A DNA stretch of 64,000 bases from Streptomyces sp. DT2A-34 (GTDB lineage: Bacteria; Actinomycetota; Actinomycetes; Streptomycetales; Streptomycetaceae), in NCBI RefSeq assembly GCF_030499515.1, contig NZ_JASTWJ010000001.1, positions 2,108,001 through 2,172,000 on the forward strand, written 5' to 3'. The translations under genes and the position numbers were made by a program. A model generated the notes under the pieces. It saw nothing but the letters and a program-made list of their open reading frames with translations, ran no database searches and was not told where the DNA came from. Shown here piece after piece: positions 35,892 through 44,748 of this stretch (position 1 is its first letter; each line of letters starts with the position of its first letter).

Positions 35892-37613
35892 GTGCAGTTG
35901 GCAGAACAGCAGCTGGTGACACCCGGCCGACGGACGCAGTGGTCGGTGCCCGCCACGGTCCCGGAACCCCCTGCCCAGTGGCACCGCGTGCTGACCCTCC
36001 TCGCGGACATCAGCCTCTTCATCGGCACCCGCGCGATCTGGACGCAGGCGGCCAGTCACCGACTCGTCGTGGCCGCGGCCATCTCGGTGTGCTACGCCTC
36101 GATGCTGGTCTGCGGTGTGCTGGCGCTGGTGGTACGGCGGGCGAGGTCGCTGGCCCGCCTCGACCTGTGCGTCCTGGTGACCGCCGTGACGCTGACGCTC
36201 TGCGCGTGGGCGATGAACCACGCGGGCAGCGACGAGGCGATCCTCACCACCCAGGCCGCCCGGGAACTGGTCGCCGGGCATCCCGTCTACGGGCAGCCGT
36301 GGCCCTGGCTCTTCGGCCACGGCGTCGCGCTCACGCCGACGGTGACGGGCGGCTACGACTTCACGTACGGCTACCCGCCCCTGGCCCCGCTGCTGACGGC
36401 ACCGCTGCTGTGGCTGGGGCACGGGGGCACGCCCGCGACGGCGGTGAGCACGGCCGCCCTCGTCGCCGGCGCCGTCGCGCTGTGGCGGATGCTGCCCACG
36501 CCGTGGCGGTCGGCGGCGACCATGGCGTACCTGGGGTTCGGGTTCCTGCCCTCGTACGGCCGCCTCGGCTATCCGGCGATCGTGGCGCTGGCCCTGCTGG
36601 TGCCGGTGGTGGTGCGGTGGCCGCGGATCGGGCGGGGCGGGCGGCTCGGGGCGGCCGGGCTGGCGCGGGCGGCGTGTCTGGGGGCGGCGTGTGCGGCGCA
36701 GCAGCTGCCGTGGTTCGTCGCGCCGTTCCTGCTGGCCGGGATCTACGCCGTGCGGCGCGGGGAGCTGGGCGCTCGGGCGGCGGCGCTGGTGGTGGCGCGG
36801 GTCGCCGGGGCCGCCGGGGTCGTATGGCTGCTGCTCAACACGTACTTCGTGGTGAGCGAGCCGGGCACCTGGATCCGGGGCATCGCGCTGCCGCTGACGC
36901 AGGGCGCGGTGATCCACGGGCAGGGCGTGGTCGGCGTCTCGCTGTACTTCACCGACGGCAGCGACCGGCTCGATTGGTACTCGCACGCGAGCATGCTGCT
37001 GGTGGCGGGTCTGCTCGTGCTCTTCGTGCTGTTCGTGCGGCGGCTGGGGCCCGCGGCGACCGTTCTGCCGTGGTGCGCGTTCTTTCTGGCGACCCGGTCG
37101 CAGGACGGCTACTACCTGATGATGACGCCGCTGTGGCTGACGGCGGCGGTCACCGCGCCCGCGTCGGAGTTCGCCACCGCCTGGCAGCCACGCCCTCGGG
37201 TGCTCCTGCGGCGTCCGGCGCGGATCGCGGCGGCCGCGCTGCTGCTCACCCCGGCCCTGGCGAGCGCGGCATGGGCGGCGACCGGGACGCCGCCGCTGGG
37301 GATGCGGGTGACGTCGGCGCGGTGGGCGACGCCGACTGCCGTGACCGTCCTGGACGTTGAGGTCACGAACAGGGACTCCGCCGCCCTGACGCCCCACTTC
37401 ACGCTCACCACGGGCCAGGGCATGGACCAGTACTGGACGGTCGCACGAGGACCCGCCGCGCTGGCCGCTCACACGACGGCACGCTATGAACTCCGGCCGC
37501 CCGCAGAGAGGTTCGCCCTTCCCCGTCCGGGCGTACGGATCCGGCTGCGGGCCTTCACCGCCGTACCGCAGACGCTGTCGAGCGCCGACGTCAGGCTGCC
37601 GCGGTCCGGGTGA
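35892..37613 (+). CDS. Polytopic membrane protein (GT-C/dolichyl-mannosyltransferase-like architecture)
   Basis: A 573-residue protein with about ten hydrophobic segments (residues about 40-430) and a soluble C-terminal domain of about 120 residues with beta-like composition (TVLDVEVTNRDSAALTPHFT), probably outside the membrane. Loops between helices contain TTQAARELVAGHPVYGQPW and YGYPPLAPLL, the pattern of GT-C type lipid-sugar transferases, but the key acidic motif is not certain. GTG 35892 has only a weak ribosome site; downstream GTGs are possible. Its 3' end overlaps the convergent YceI-like gene by 23 bases. Function not assigned. Confidence 0.7.
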   Translation: MQLAEQQLVTPGRRTQWSVPATVPEPPAQWHRVLTLLADISLFIGTRAIWTQAASHRLVVAAAISVCYASMLVCGVLALVVRRARSLARLDLCVLVTAVTLTLCAWAMNHAGSDEAILTTQAARELVAGHPVYGQPWPWLFGHGVALTPTVTGGYDFTYGYPPLAPLLTAPLLWLGHGGTPATAVSTAALVAGAVALWRMLPTPWRSAATMAYLGFGFLPSYGRLGYPAIVALALLVPVVVRWPRIGRGGRLGAAGLARAACLGAACAAQQLPWFVAPFLLAGIYAVRRGELGARAAALVVARVAGAAGVVWLLLNTYFVVSEPGTWIRGIALPLTQGAVIHGQGVVGVSLYFTDGSDRLDWYSHASMLLVAGLLVLFVLFVRRLGPAATVLPWCAFFLATRSQDGYYLMMTPLWLTAAVTAPASEFATAWQPRPRVLLRRPARIAAAALLLTPALASAAWAATGTPPLGMRVTSARWATPTAVTVLDVEVTNRDSAALTPHFTLTTGQGMDQYWTVARGPAALAAHTTARYELRPPAERFALPRPGVRIRLRAFTAVPQTLSSADVRLPRSG

Positions 37614-38019
37614 AGCGGAGGGTGGCGGCGACCGCGGTCAGGCCACGCATCATGCCGAGCTGGTTCCAGTCCATGCCGAACTGGTCGCGGTCCACGGTGA
37701 ACTCGGCGTCCAGGGTGAGCGCGTCGGCGTCCGCGCCGGCGAGGCGGGCGGTGAAGGAGTCGGCGGCGCGCAGGTGCTCGTCGCGCTTGGCGCTGCGGAT
37801 GTCCAGGGAGGCGGCGTCCAGGGTGATCGTGCCGACGGCGGAGCCGTCGGGCCGGACCTCGCCGTTGCCGGTGACGGCGGCGAAGGTGCCCTTCACGGTG
37901 ACCAGGCCCCAGAAGGTCTTGTGCCGGAGGGCGACGGTGGAGGCGGCGGGGTCGAGCTGCCAGGTTCCGGTTTCGGCGGCGACGGCGACGGCGACGGACT
38001 CCTGCCCGTCGAGCTGCAC
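37591..38019 (-). CDS. YceI-family protein with internal deletion
   Basis: The frame encodes a YceI lipocalin-like domain: GTWQLDPAASTVALRHKTFW, AVGTITLDAASLDIRS, AKRDEHLRAADSF, and then directly TARLAGADADALTLDAEFTV and the normal C-terminus (DRDQFGMDWNQLGMMRGL). YceI domains have about 40-50 further residues between the HLRSADFF-like motif and this C-terminal strand; they are missing here, so the barrel is incomplete. GTG 38019 is the only usable start and lies seven bases from the start of the divergent MarR gene, leaving no promoter. I read it as a shortened, probably non-functional gene. Confidence 0.6.
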   Translation of the reverse strand: MQLDGQESVAVAVAAETGTWQLDPAASTVALRHKTFWGLVTVKGTFAAVTGNGEVRPDGSAVGTITLDAASLDIRSAKRDEHLRAADSFTARLAGADADALTLDAEFTVDRDQFGMDWNQLGMMRGLTAVAATLRFTRTAAA

Positions 38020-38025
38020 GCCTGG

Positions 38026-38451
38026 ATGCTGATGCTGGCCGCGATGGGAGCCGTCGAGCAGGAACTGCGCACCGTCGTCAAGGAACGGCTGGACGTCTCG
38101 CACGACGAGTTCCTGATCCTGTGCCTGCTCGCCGCGGACCCCGGCCAGGCGCTGCGCATGACGCGGATCGCCGAACTCCTGGGCCGCCCCAAGACCCGGC
38201 TCACCTACCAGATCGCCTGCCTCCAGCACGCCGGCCTGGTCACCCGCAAGTCGGTCTGCGGCGACAAGCGGGGCGTCGAGGTTACCCGCACCGAGAAGGC
38301 GCGGGGCCTGATCGAGGAGGCCTCCGCGGTCCTCGCCGAGACGGTCAAGGAGGCGCCGGCCCGGTTCATGGGCCCCACCCAGCGCCAGGCGATGTGCGCG
38401 CTGATGCCCGGCTTCGCGGCGGAGGCGACGTCGGAGTGGTCGCCGGAGTAG
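38026..38451 (+). CDS. MarR-family regulator, 5' end possibly lost
   Basis: A 141-residue protein from ATG 38026. The winged helix is clear: DEFLILCLLAADPGQALRMT, RIAELLGRPKTRLTYQIACL, then the wing LVTRKSVCGDKRGVEVTRTE. Codons upstream of 38026 in the same frame read LLPVELHAW, the usual beginning of helix 1 in such proteins, but no start codon precedes them; a one-base shift near 38002 would join ATATATDS to LPVELHAW. MarR/YceI pairs are common as divergent neighbours, and the regulator probably controlled YceI. The C-terminus ends with 12-base repeats (TCGCCGGAGTAG). Confidence 0.65.
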   Translation: MLMLAAMGAVEQELRTVVKERLDVSHDEFLILCLLAADPGQALRMTRIAELLGRPKTRLTYQIACLQHAGLVTRKSVCGDKRGVEVTRTEKARGLIEEASAVLAETVKEAPARFMGPTQRQAMCALMPGFAAEATSEWSPE

Positions 38452-38521
38452 TCGCCGGAGTAGTCGCCGGTGCGGGTGCGGGTACCCGGGCGGTCCCCGC
38501 ACCGACACCGAGGAGGGGTTC

Positions 38522-41371
38522 ATGGGCATCTCGGACCTGCCCGCTCCCGTCGTACGGCCCGAAGCCGTGCCCCCGTCCGACCCGGCCGCCCTGGAGGCGG
38601 CGCTGAGGGAGCGTGTCGACGGGGAGGTCCGTTTCGACGCCGGAAGCCGGGCCGCGTACTCCACCGACGCCTCGAACTTCCGCCAGACGCCGATCGGTGT
38701 GGTCGTACCGCACACCCCTGAGGCGGCCGCGGAGGCGGTGGCCGTCGCGCGGGAGCACGACGCGCCCGTGCTGTCGCGGGGTGGCGGGACGTCTCTGGCG
38801 GGGCAGTGCACCAACACGGCCGTCGTCATCGACTGGTCGAAGTACTGCACGGGACTGGAGTCGGTGGACGTCGAGGCCCGTACGTGTGTCGTCCAGCCGG
38901 GCATCGTCCTCGACGAGCTCAACCGGCAACTCGCCCCGACCGGCCTGCGCTTCGGGCCCGAGCCCGCCACCCACGCCAACTGCACGATCGGCGGCATGAT
39001 CGGCAACAACTCGTGCGGCGCGACCGCGCAGGCGCACGGCAAGGTCGTCGACAACATCGCCCGTCTGGAAGTGCTGCTCTACGACGGCACCCGCTTCTGG
39101 TGCGGGGAGACGAGCGACGAGGAGTACGCCGAGATCGAGCGGCAGGGTGACCTGCGAGCCGCCGTGTACCGGCAGTTGCGCGCCCTGCGCGACGGCTGCG
39201 CCGGCGACATCCGCCGCCGCTTCCCGCGGATCCCGCGCCGGGTCTCCGGCTACAACCTGGACTCGCTCCTGCCCGAGCACGGCTTCGACGTCGCCGGGCT
39301 GCTGGTCGGCAGCGAGTCGACGCTGGTCACCGTCCTGCGGGCGGAGCTGGAGCTGGTGCCGGTGGTGAAGGAACGCATGCTGGTGGTGCTGGGGTTCCCG
39401 GACATCGCGCTCGCCGCCGAGGCCGTACCGGCGATCCTGCCGTACGAGCCGATCGCGCTGGAGGGCGTCGACCGCCGTCTGGTCCACGACGAGCGGCTCA
39501 AGCACCTCAATGAGCAGGCGATCGGCCAACTGCCCGAGGGCGACGCCTTCTTGATGGCGCAGTTCGGCGGCGAGACCGTCGAGGAGGCCGACGAGCACGC
39601 GCACCGCATGCTGGACGCACTGCACGAGTCCGAGCACGACGCGGAGGTCGCCTTCCTGGACGACCCCGCCCACGAGGAGCAGCTCTGGCAGCTCCGCGAG
39701 GCCGGTCTCGGCGCCACCGCGCACATCCCCGACCGCCCGGACACCTGGGAGGGCTGGGAGGACTCGGCGGTGCCGCCGGAGCGACTCGGCGAGTATCTGC
39801 GGCGGCTGCGCGGCCTGTTCGAGGAGTTCGGGTACCTCAGCGACACCGGGCCCAGCCTCTACGGCCACTTCGGGCAGGGGTGCGTGCACACGCGGATCCC
39901 CTTCGACCTGTACAGCGCCGAGGGGGTGGCCGACTACCGGCGGTTCATGGAGCGGGCGGCCGATCTCGTGGTCGAGTTCGGCGGGTCCCTCTCCGGCGAG
40001 CACGGGGACGGGCAGAGCCGGGGCGAGCTGCTGCCGCGGATGTTCGGCCAGGAGCTGGTGGAGGCGTTCGGGCGGCTCAAGGCGGTCTTCGACCCGGCCG
40101 ACCGGATGAACCCCGGTAAGGTCGTGGCGCCGTACGGGCTCGACGAGAACCTGCGGCTGGGCGGCGACTGGGCGCCGTACGACCCCCGCGACCTGCACTT
40201 CCGTTTCCCGCACGACGGCGGGTCCTTCGCCGAGGCCGCCAACCGGTGCGTGGGCGTGGGCAAGTGCCGTCGCCTCGAAACCGAGGGCGGTGCGGTGATG
40301 TGCCCGTCCTACCAGGTCACGCTGGAGGAGGAGCACTCCACGCGCGGCCGGGCCCGGTTGCTGTTCGAGATGCTCGACGGGCACGGCGACAGCGCGATCC
40401 GGGACCGCTGGCGTTCGCAGGCGGTCAAGGACGCGCTCGATCTGTGCCTGGCCTGCAAGGGGTGCAAGAGCGACTGCCCGGCCGATGTCGACATGGCGAC
40501 GTACAAGGCGGAGTTCCTGTCCCACCACTACGCGGGGCGGCCCTGGCTCAGGCCCCGCTCCGATCTGTCGATGGGCTGGCTGCCGGTCGTCGCCCAGGCC
40601 GTGGGCCGCGGCGGGCTCGGCCCCGTGGTGAACGCCTTCACCCACACCCCGCCGCTGTCCCGGGCGGCGGTCGCGATGGCGGGGGTCGAGGACCGGGAAG
40701 TGCCGCTGTTCGCACGGCAGTCGCTGCAGCGGTGGTTCGCCCGCCGTGGGACGGCCGGCTCCTCCGGTGCCGGGGAGCGCGGGACGGTGCTGCTGTGGCC
40801 GGACACGTTCACCAACTTCTTCCATCCGCACGTCGGTCAGGCGGCGGTGGAGCTGCTGGAACACGCGGGCTGGCGCGTGACCATGCCCAGTGAGCCACTG
40901 TGCTGCGGCCTGACCTGGATCTCCACCGGTCAACTGGACGTCGCCGAACGCGTCCTGGCCCGGACCGTGCGCCACCTGGCCGGTCATCTGCGGGACAGCG
41001 GGCTGGTGGTCGGCCTGGAGCCGAGCTGTACGGCCGTGTTCCGGTCGGACGCGGGCGAGCTGTTCCCCGGCGACCGGGACGTGCGCAGGCTGGCGGAGCA
41101 GACGGTGACACTGTCGGAGTTGCTCACCGAGCACAGCCCGGGATACGAGCCCCCGCAGGTGCCCGACCGCACGGCCCGCGCGCTGGCCCAGGTGCACTGC
41201 CACCAGCACGCCGTACTGGGCTGGGAGGCCGACGCGAAGCTGCTGCGCCGGGCCGGGGTCGACGCGGAGCGGCTGGACTCCGGGTGCTGCGGCCTGGCCG
41301 GCAACTTCGGCTTCGAGCAGGGCCACTTGGAGGTCAGCCGGGCCTGCGCGGAACGCGCCCTGCTGCCGTGA
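38522..41371 (+). CDS. FAD-linked oxidase / Fe-S oxidoreductase fusion (GlcD-GlcF type), stopped early by TGA
   Basis: The read frame gives 949 residues. An FAD_binding_4 domain comes first (APVLSRGGGTSLAGQCTNTA), then the FAD-oxidase C domain with GSLSGEHGDGQSRGELLPRM. Next are ferredoxin-like cysteines (CVGVGKCRRLETEGGAVMC; CLACKGCKSDCPAD), and finally two CCG-type domains (EPLCCGLTWISTGQ; SGCCGLAGNFGFE). This order matches D-2-hydroxyacid (lactate/glycolate) dehydrogenases feeding quinones. The stop TGA 41369-41371 interrupts the last domain; the same frame continues with recognisable sequence to 41659. The shortened protein keeps all domains except the tail with the final Cys motif, so activity is uncertain. 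ATG 38522 is preceded by GAGGAGGGGTTC. Confidence 0.85.
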   Translation: MGISDLPAPVVRPEAVPPSDPAALEAALRERVDGEVRFDAGSRAAYSTDASNFRQTPIGVVVPHTPEAAAEAVAVAREHDAPVLSRGGGTSLAGQCTNTAVVIDWSKYCTGLESVDVEARTCVVQPGIVLDELNRQLAPTGLRFGPEPATHANCTIGGMIGNNSCGATAQAHGKVVDNIARLEVLLYDGTRFWCGETSDEEYAEIERQGDLRAAVYRQLRALRDGCAGDIRRRFPRIPRRVSGYNLDSLLPEHGFDVAGLLVGSESTLVTVLRAELELVPVVKERMLVVLGFPDIALAAEAVPAILPYEPIALEGVDRRLVHDERLKHLNEQAIGQLPEGDAFLMAQFGGETVEEADEHAHRMLDALHESEHDAEVAFLDDPAHEEQLWQLREAGLGATAHIPDRPDTWEGWEDSAVPPERLGEYLRRLRGLFEEFGYLSDTGPSLYGHFGQGCVHTRIPFDLYSAEGVADYRRFMERAADLVVEFGGSLSGEHGDGQSRGELLPRMFGQELVEAFGRLKAVFDPADRMNPGKVVAPYGLDENLRLGGDWAPYDPRDLHFRFPHDGGSFAEAANRCVGVGKCRRLETEGGAVMCPSYQVTLEEEHSTRGRARLLFEMLDGHGDSAIRDRWRSQAVKDALDLCLACKGCKSDCPADVDMATYKAEFLSHHYAGRPWLRPRSDLSMGWLPVVAQAVGRGGLGPVVNAFTHTPPLSRAAVAMAGVEDREVPLFARQSLQRWFARRGTAGSSGAGERGTVLLWPDTFTNFFHPHVGQAAVELLEHAGWRVTMPSEPLCCGLTWISTGQLDVAERVLARTVRHLAGHLRDSGLVVGLEPSCTAVFRSDAGELFPGDRDVRRLAEQTVTLSELLTEHSPGYEPPQVPDRTARALAQVHCHQHAVLGWEADAKLLRRAGVDAERLDSGCCGLAGNFGFEQGHLEVSRACAERALLP

Positions 41372-41659
41372 CTGCGGGAGGAGGACGCCGGCACCGTGGT
41401 CCTCGCGGACGGCTTCAGCTGTCGTACGCAGATCCACGAGCTCGACAGCGGCGGCCACGAGGCGGTCCACCTGGCGGAACTGCTGGCGTCGGCACTGCCG
41501 TCGTCCGAGGTGGCAGCCAGTGCGTACGGGGTCGCCCCGGGCGCCCGGCCGGCACCTCCGGGGCGCCGGGCGCGGGCTCTGGCGCTCGCTTCGGCGGGGG
41601 TGGCGGTGGGCGGGGTGGCCGCGGGGATGGCTCGGGCGGTTCGGGGCATGCGGAGGTGA
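41372..41659 (+). pseudogene. Detached C-terminus of the GlcD-GlcF type oxidoreductase
   Basis: Directly after the TGA, in the same frame, the sequence reads LREEDAGTVVLADGFSCRTQ and IHELDSGGHEAVHLAELLAS. This is the expected end of CCG-domain oxidoreductases, including the conserved Cys in GFSC. A CGA-to-TGA change (Arg to stop) would explain the break. The tail then runs on for about 60 Ala/Arg-rich residues with a hydrophobic stretch. Confidence 0.75.
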
Positions 41660-41694
41660 TGACCGGCCGGCCCGTGGCGGCCGGTCATCCCGCA

Positions 41695-42468
41695 TCAGGC
41701 GGAAGGCGCTCCGGTGAGGACCTCCACCCGGCCGGTGTCGAGCGAGTAGTAGGCGCTGACGACGGCCAGGTCGCCCTTCTTCACCAGCGGGGCGAGATCG
41801 GCGTTGCTCCGCAGATCGGCGGCGGTCTGCTTGACGTGGACGCGGGTCATGGCCTCGACCGGGTCCGCGTGCTTCTGCTGGGCGATCGCCTCGTACGCCG
41901 GGCGGAGGGCTTCGACGATGGACTGCAGGGTGCCCGGCAGCGGCTTGTTGTCCTTCAGGGCCTGGTACGACGCCTTGACCGCGCCGCAGCGCTGGTGGCC
42001 GAGTACGACGATCAGCGGGGTCCCCGAGGTCATGGGCCCGTACTCGACGGAACCGGTGACCACCGGTGCCACGACCTGCCCGCCGGTGCGCATCACGAAC
42101 AGGTCGCCGAGCCCGGTGTCGAAGAGGAGCTCCGGCGGCACCCGGGAGTCGATGCAGGAGAGGATGACGCCGTACGGGTCCTGCTCCGGGGCGACGAACG
42201 CGCGCCGGTCGAGATCCCGGTTGGGGTGCTGGAGCTTGCCGTCCACCCAGCGCTTGTTGCCCTCCATCAGCCGTGCGAACGCCGCCCATGGCGAGTCCGG
42301 GGGTGCGATCGCGGAGGGTGAGGGGGTCGACGCCGCTCCGACGACTGCCGTCTTGTTCGCTGCCGTACCGGTGTCCGTCTTCGACGAACAGCCGGTTATC
42401 ACGGCCGCGGTGGCGAGTATCCCTCCGGTGAGAAAGGCTCTCCGCTGCGGTTGCGAGGCGCTGCCCAT
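41695..42468 (-). CDS. Exported beta-class carbonic anhydrase (Tat-lipoprotein type)
   Basis: A 257-residue protein. The N-terminus has twin arginines in QRRAFLTGG, a hydrophobic stretch and the lipobox ITGC, indicating Tat export and lipid anchoring outside the membrane. The mature part is a beta-carbonic anhydrase: zinc ligands Cys-Asp-Arg in LSCIDSRVPPELLF and His-Cys in VLGHQRCGAVKA. It interconverts CO2 and bicarbonate, here on the cell surface. A Thr/Ala/Ser/Pro linker (about residues 30-58) separates anchor and domain. It is convergent with the oxidoreductase tail and divergent from the DUF6174-like lipoprotein. Confidence 0.9.
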   Translation of the reverse strand: MGSASQPQRRAFLTGGILATAAVITGCSSKTDTGTAANKTAVVGAASTPSPSAIAPPDSPWAAFARLMEGNKRWVDGKLQHPNRDLDRRAFVAPEQDPYGVILSCIDSRVPPELLFDTGLGDLFVMRTGGQVVAPVVTGSVEYGPMTSGTPLIVVLGHQRCGAVKASYQALKDNKPLPGTLQSIVEALRPAYEAIAQQKHADPVEAMTRVHVKQTAADLRSNADLAPLVKKGDLAVVSAYYSLDTGRVEVLTGAPSA

Positions 42469-42684
42469 GGCACTCGTCCCTTTCTGTTTTCCCTGGTGAC
42501 GCGGGTGATGCCACTGTTTCGAATCAGCGGTTAACGCCCGTACAGGCCAGATACAGGGGACGGGAAACGCGCATCCAAATCACGTCGTAGTGGCCGCCGA
42601 TGGCGCCGGCGGGCCCGTGCTCCGCCGAACGTTCCCGGGGCGACCGGCGTCACAGAGGTGACCGTCGTCGAAGGGACCGCCGCC

Positions 42685-43164
42685 ATGACCGCCGTACGTC
42701 TCACTGCCCGCCCCGTGCCCCGACTCGCGCTGATCGCGGGGATGCTCTGTGCGGTCGCCGCCTGTGACAACGAGACGTCGACGGCACCGGCGTCCGCCCG
42801 GGCCACGTGGCAGGAGCCCGCCTCGTACACCTACACGCTCCGCTCCAGCGAAGGGGAGCGGAGCCTGCTCGGCACCTTCCGGATCACCGTTCGTGACGGT
42901 GCCGTGGCCAAGGCGGTGGGCCTCGACGACAGCGGCCGGCACGTGGTCGAGGACGTGCCCGAGGCGGTGCCCACCATCGGGGGGCTCCTCGGCGAACTGG
43001 AGCAGGCGCGACGGGACGACGCGGACACGGCCGAGGTGGAGTACGCGGCCGACGGGCATCCTGTGCGGATCTCCCTGGACTGGGAGGAGGACGCGATCGA
43101 CGACGAGGCCCGCTACGTCATCAGCGCCTACCAGCCGACCGACGGCCGGCGCGTCAGCCGCTGA
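42685..43164 (+). CDS. Small lipoprotein (DUF6174-like)
   Basis: A 159-residue protein starting at ATG 42685 with AAGGGA eight bases upstream; GTG 42658 is a poorer alternative. A signal peptide ends in the lipobox AVAAC. The mature domain contains PASYTYTLRSSEGERSLLGT, FRITVRDGAVAKAVGLD and VEYAADGHPVRISLDW, which I associate with DUF6174, a cell-surface domain of unknown function. It is divergent from the exported carbonic anhydrase gene. Confidence 0.75.
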   Translation: MTAVRLTARPVPRLALIAGMLCAVAACDNETSTAPASARATWQEPASYTYTLRSSEGERSLLGTFRITVRDGAVAKAVGLDDSGRHVVEDVPEAVPTIGGLLGELEQARRDDADTAEVEYAADGHPVRISLDWEEDAIDDEARYVISAYQPTDGRRVSR

Positions 43165-43231
43165 CCGTCCAGTCGCGTCCGGTTCGAAGCTGGTCGCGTC
43201 CTTCGCCGATGTGGCGACGGCCGCTGTGCGG

Positions 43232-44719
43232 TCATTTCGCCGAACCCGTCGCCGAACCCGTCGCCGAACTCGATCGCGTCAGGCCCGCGTAGCGCTGGGC
43301 GACTCCGCCGGGAAGCAGGTACTCGGCCAGCAGGTTGCCGGCGCGGCGGGACGGCAGCCCCATGTCGTGCAGGAGTTCGTCGGCGCAGTGGATGTCGTAG
43401 GGGCCGAAGTCGTAGCCGCCGGAGCCCGGCAGCACCTGTTCCTGCCAGGCCAGGCGAGCGTCGATGGCGTCCCGCATCTCCCGCTCGTTCGGGGTGGTGC
43501 GCAGCGTGCCCCGGAAGTGACTGGTCAGCCAGTGCGCGGTGAGTTCCACGCCCATGATGTTGTTGAAGACCTGCCGGAAACCGACGAATCCGAGCCGGTC
43601 GGCGCCGGGTGGCACGATGCCCCGGTAGAGCCGCAGCCGCCCGGCGGAATCGTGCACGCGCACGCTCGGGTCCAGGAACGGGAAGACTTTGTGGTGCCCC
43701 GTGGCGAACACGATGACATCCGCCGCCACTTCCTCGCCGGTCGCCAGTCGCAGCCCTTGGCCGGTGTACGCCTCGACGGCACTGACCTTGGGGATGATCC
43801 GGCCGCGGCGGACGGCCCGTACGTAGCCGCGTGGCATCACTCCGGCGTGGGCCAGGTGGAAGGGGAGCGCGTGCGCGGGCCGCAGTTGCCTCGGCAGCCG
43901 GTACAGCCCGGTGGACAACAGCGTGTCGCGGGTGATGAGCCACCACAGAGCCTTCTTGACCCGCTCGTCGAGGCGATCGATCGGACGGACGCAGGCCGGA
44001 TCGTGGTAGCGGGGCAGGAGCGCCTCACCGAGCCGGGTGAACAGGATCCACTTGTAGCCGACCAGCCCGAGCAGGAACCGCTCGGGAACCATCCAGTTCA
44101 CCTTGCGCTGCACGAGGGTGGCCGAGGCCGCCTCGTGTGCGGCGCGGGTGGCCAGGTCCAACGCGGACTTGCCGCCGCCCACGACGACCACGCGCCGGCC
44201 GGTGAACGTCCCGGCCCGCACCTCGTTGGAGTGCAGCACGGTCCCCTGGAACAGCTCACGCCCGGGCAGTTCGGGCACGTGCGCATGATGATGAGCCCCA
44301 CTGGCGACGACGACGTAGTCGAATCGTTCGCGCTGCACCTCCGCCGCCTTGTCGCCGACGGGCCGAGAGTCGATCAGCCAGCCGGAGGCGCCCGACCGCC
44401 CGGGCCCGTCCACCGGCCGGATGGACACCACCTCGGTGCCGGGTCGGACGCGGTCCAGCACACCGAAGGTCTCGGCGTAGTCCTCCAGGTAGCGTTGCGT
44501 GTCCGCCGCGGCGGCGAAGTGCAGGCGGTTGGGCAGGTCCGCGAACTCGAAGATGCGGAGCGCGGACTGGTTGGACAGGCCGTCGTAGCAGCCTCCCGCT
44601 GACCATATCCCGCCGACCTGCTGGTACTTGTCGTAGACGGTGACGTCGAAGCCGTTCTCCAGCAGCACCTTGGCGGTGACGATTCCCCCGGGGCCGGCCC
44701 CGACAACACACGCTTTCAT
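43232..44719 (-). CDS. Flavin-containing monooxygenase (FMO/Baeyer-Villiger type)
   Basis: A 495-residue flavoprotein. The FAD-binding motif is VVGAGPGGIVTAKVL (residues 5-19), the FMO-type fingerprint FQGTVLHSNEV is near residue 159, and the NADPH-binding motif VVVGGGKSALDLATRA follows near 178. FATGHHKVFPFLD matches the ATG motif of the family. The C-terminus ends in short Ser-Ala-Thr-Gly repeats from a 12-base tandem repeat. The gene starts 29 bases after the P450 stop, so the two form an operon. It may insert oxygen next to a carbonyl or oxidise S/N in the P450 product; the substrate is unknown. Confidence 0.88.
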   Translation of the reverse strand: MKACVVGAGPGGIVTAKVLLENGFDVTVYDKYQQVGGIWSAGGCYDGLSNQSALRIFEFADLPNRLHFAAAADTQRYLEDYAETFGVLDRVRPGTEVVSIRPVDGPGRSGASGWLIDSRPVGDKAAEVQRERFDYVVVASGAHHHAHVPELPGRELFQGTVLHSNEVRAGTFTGRRVVVVGGGKSALDLATRAAHEAASATLVQRKVNWMVPERFLLGLVGYKWILFTRLGEALLPRYHDPACVRPIDRLDERVKKALWWLITRDTLLSTGLYRLPRQLRPAHALPFHLAHAGVMPRGYVRAVRRGRIIPKVSAVEAYTGQGLRLATGEEVAADVIVFATGHHKVFPFLDPSVRVHDSAGRLRLYRGIVPPGADRLGFVGFRQVFNNIMGVELTAHWLTSHFRGTLRTTPNEREMRDAIDARLAWQEQVLPGSGGYDFGPYDIHCADELLHDMGLPSRRAGNLLAEYLLPGGVAQRYAGLTRSSSATGSATGSAK

Positions 44720-44748
44720 CCGCTGTCACTCTCCTTGGGTGGTCGGTG

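Noticed and set aside
41369..41371. TGA as selenocysteine codon
   Set aside because: The family has no Sec at this place (an Arg is expected from CGA), and no supporting hairpin or Sec genes are visible.
38366..42514. Very long minus-strand open frame opposite the GlcD-GlcF type gene
   Set aside because: The translation is compositional noise; the real minus-strand gene here is only the carbonic anhydrase, in another frame.
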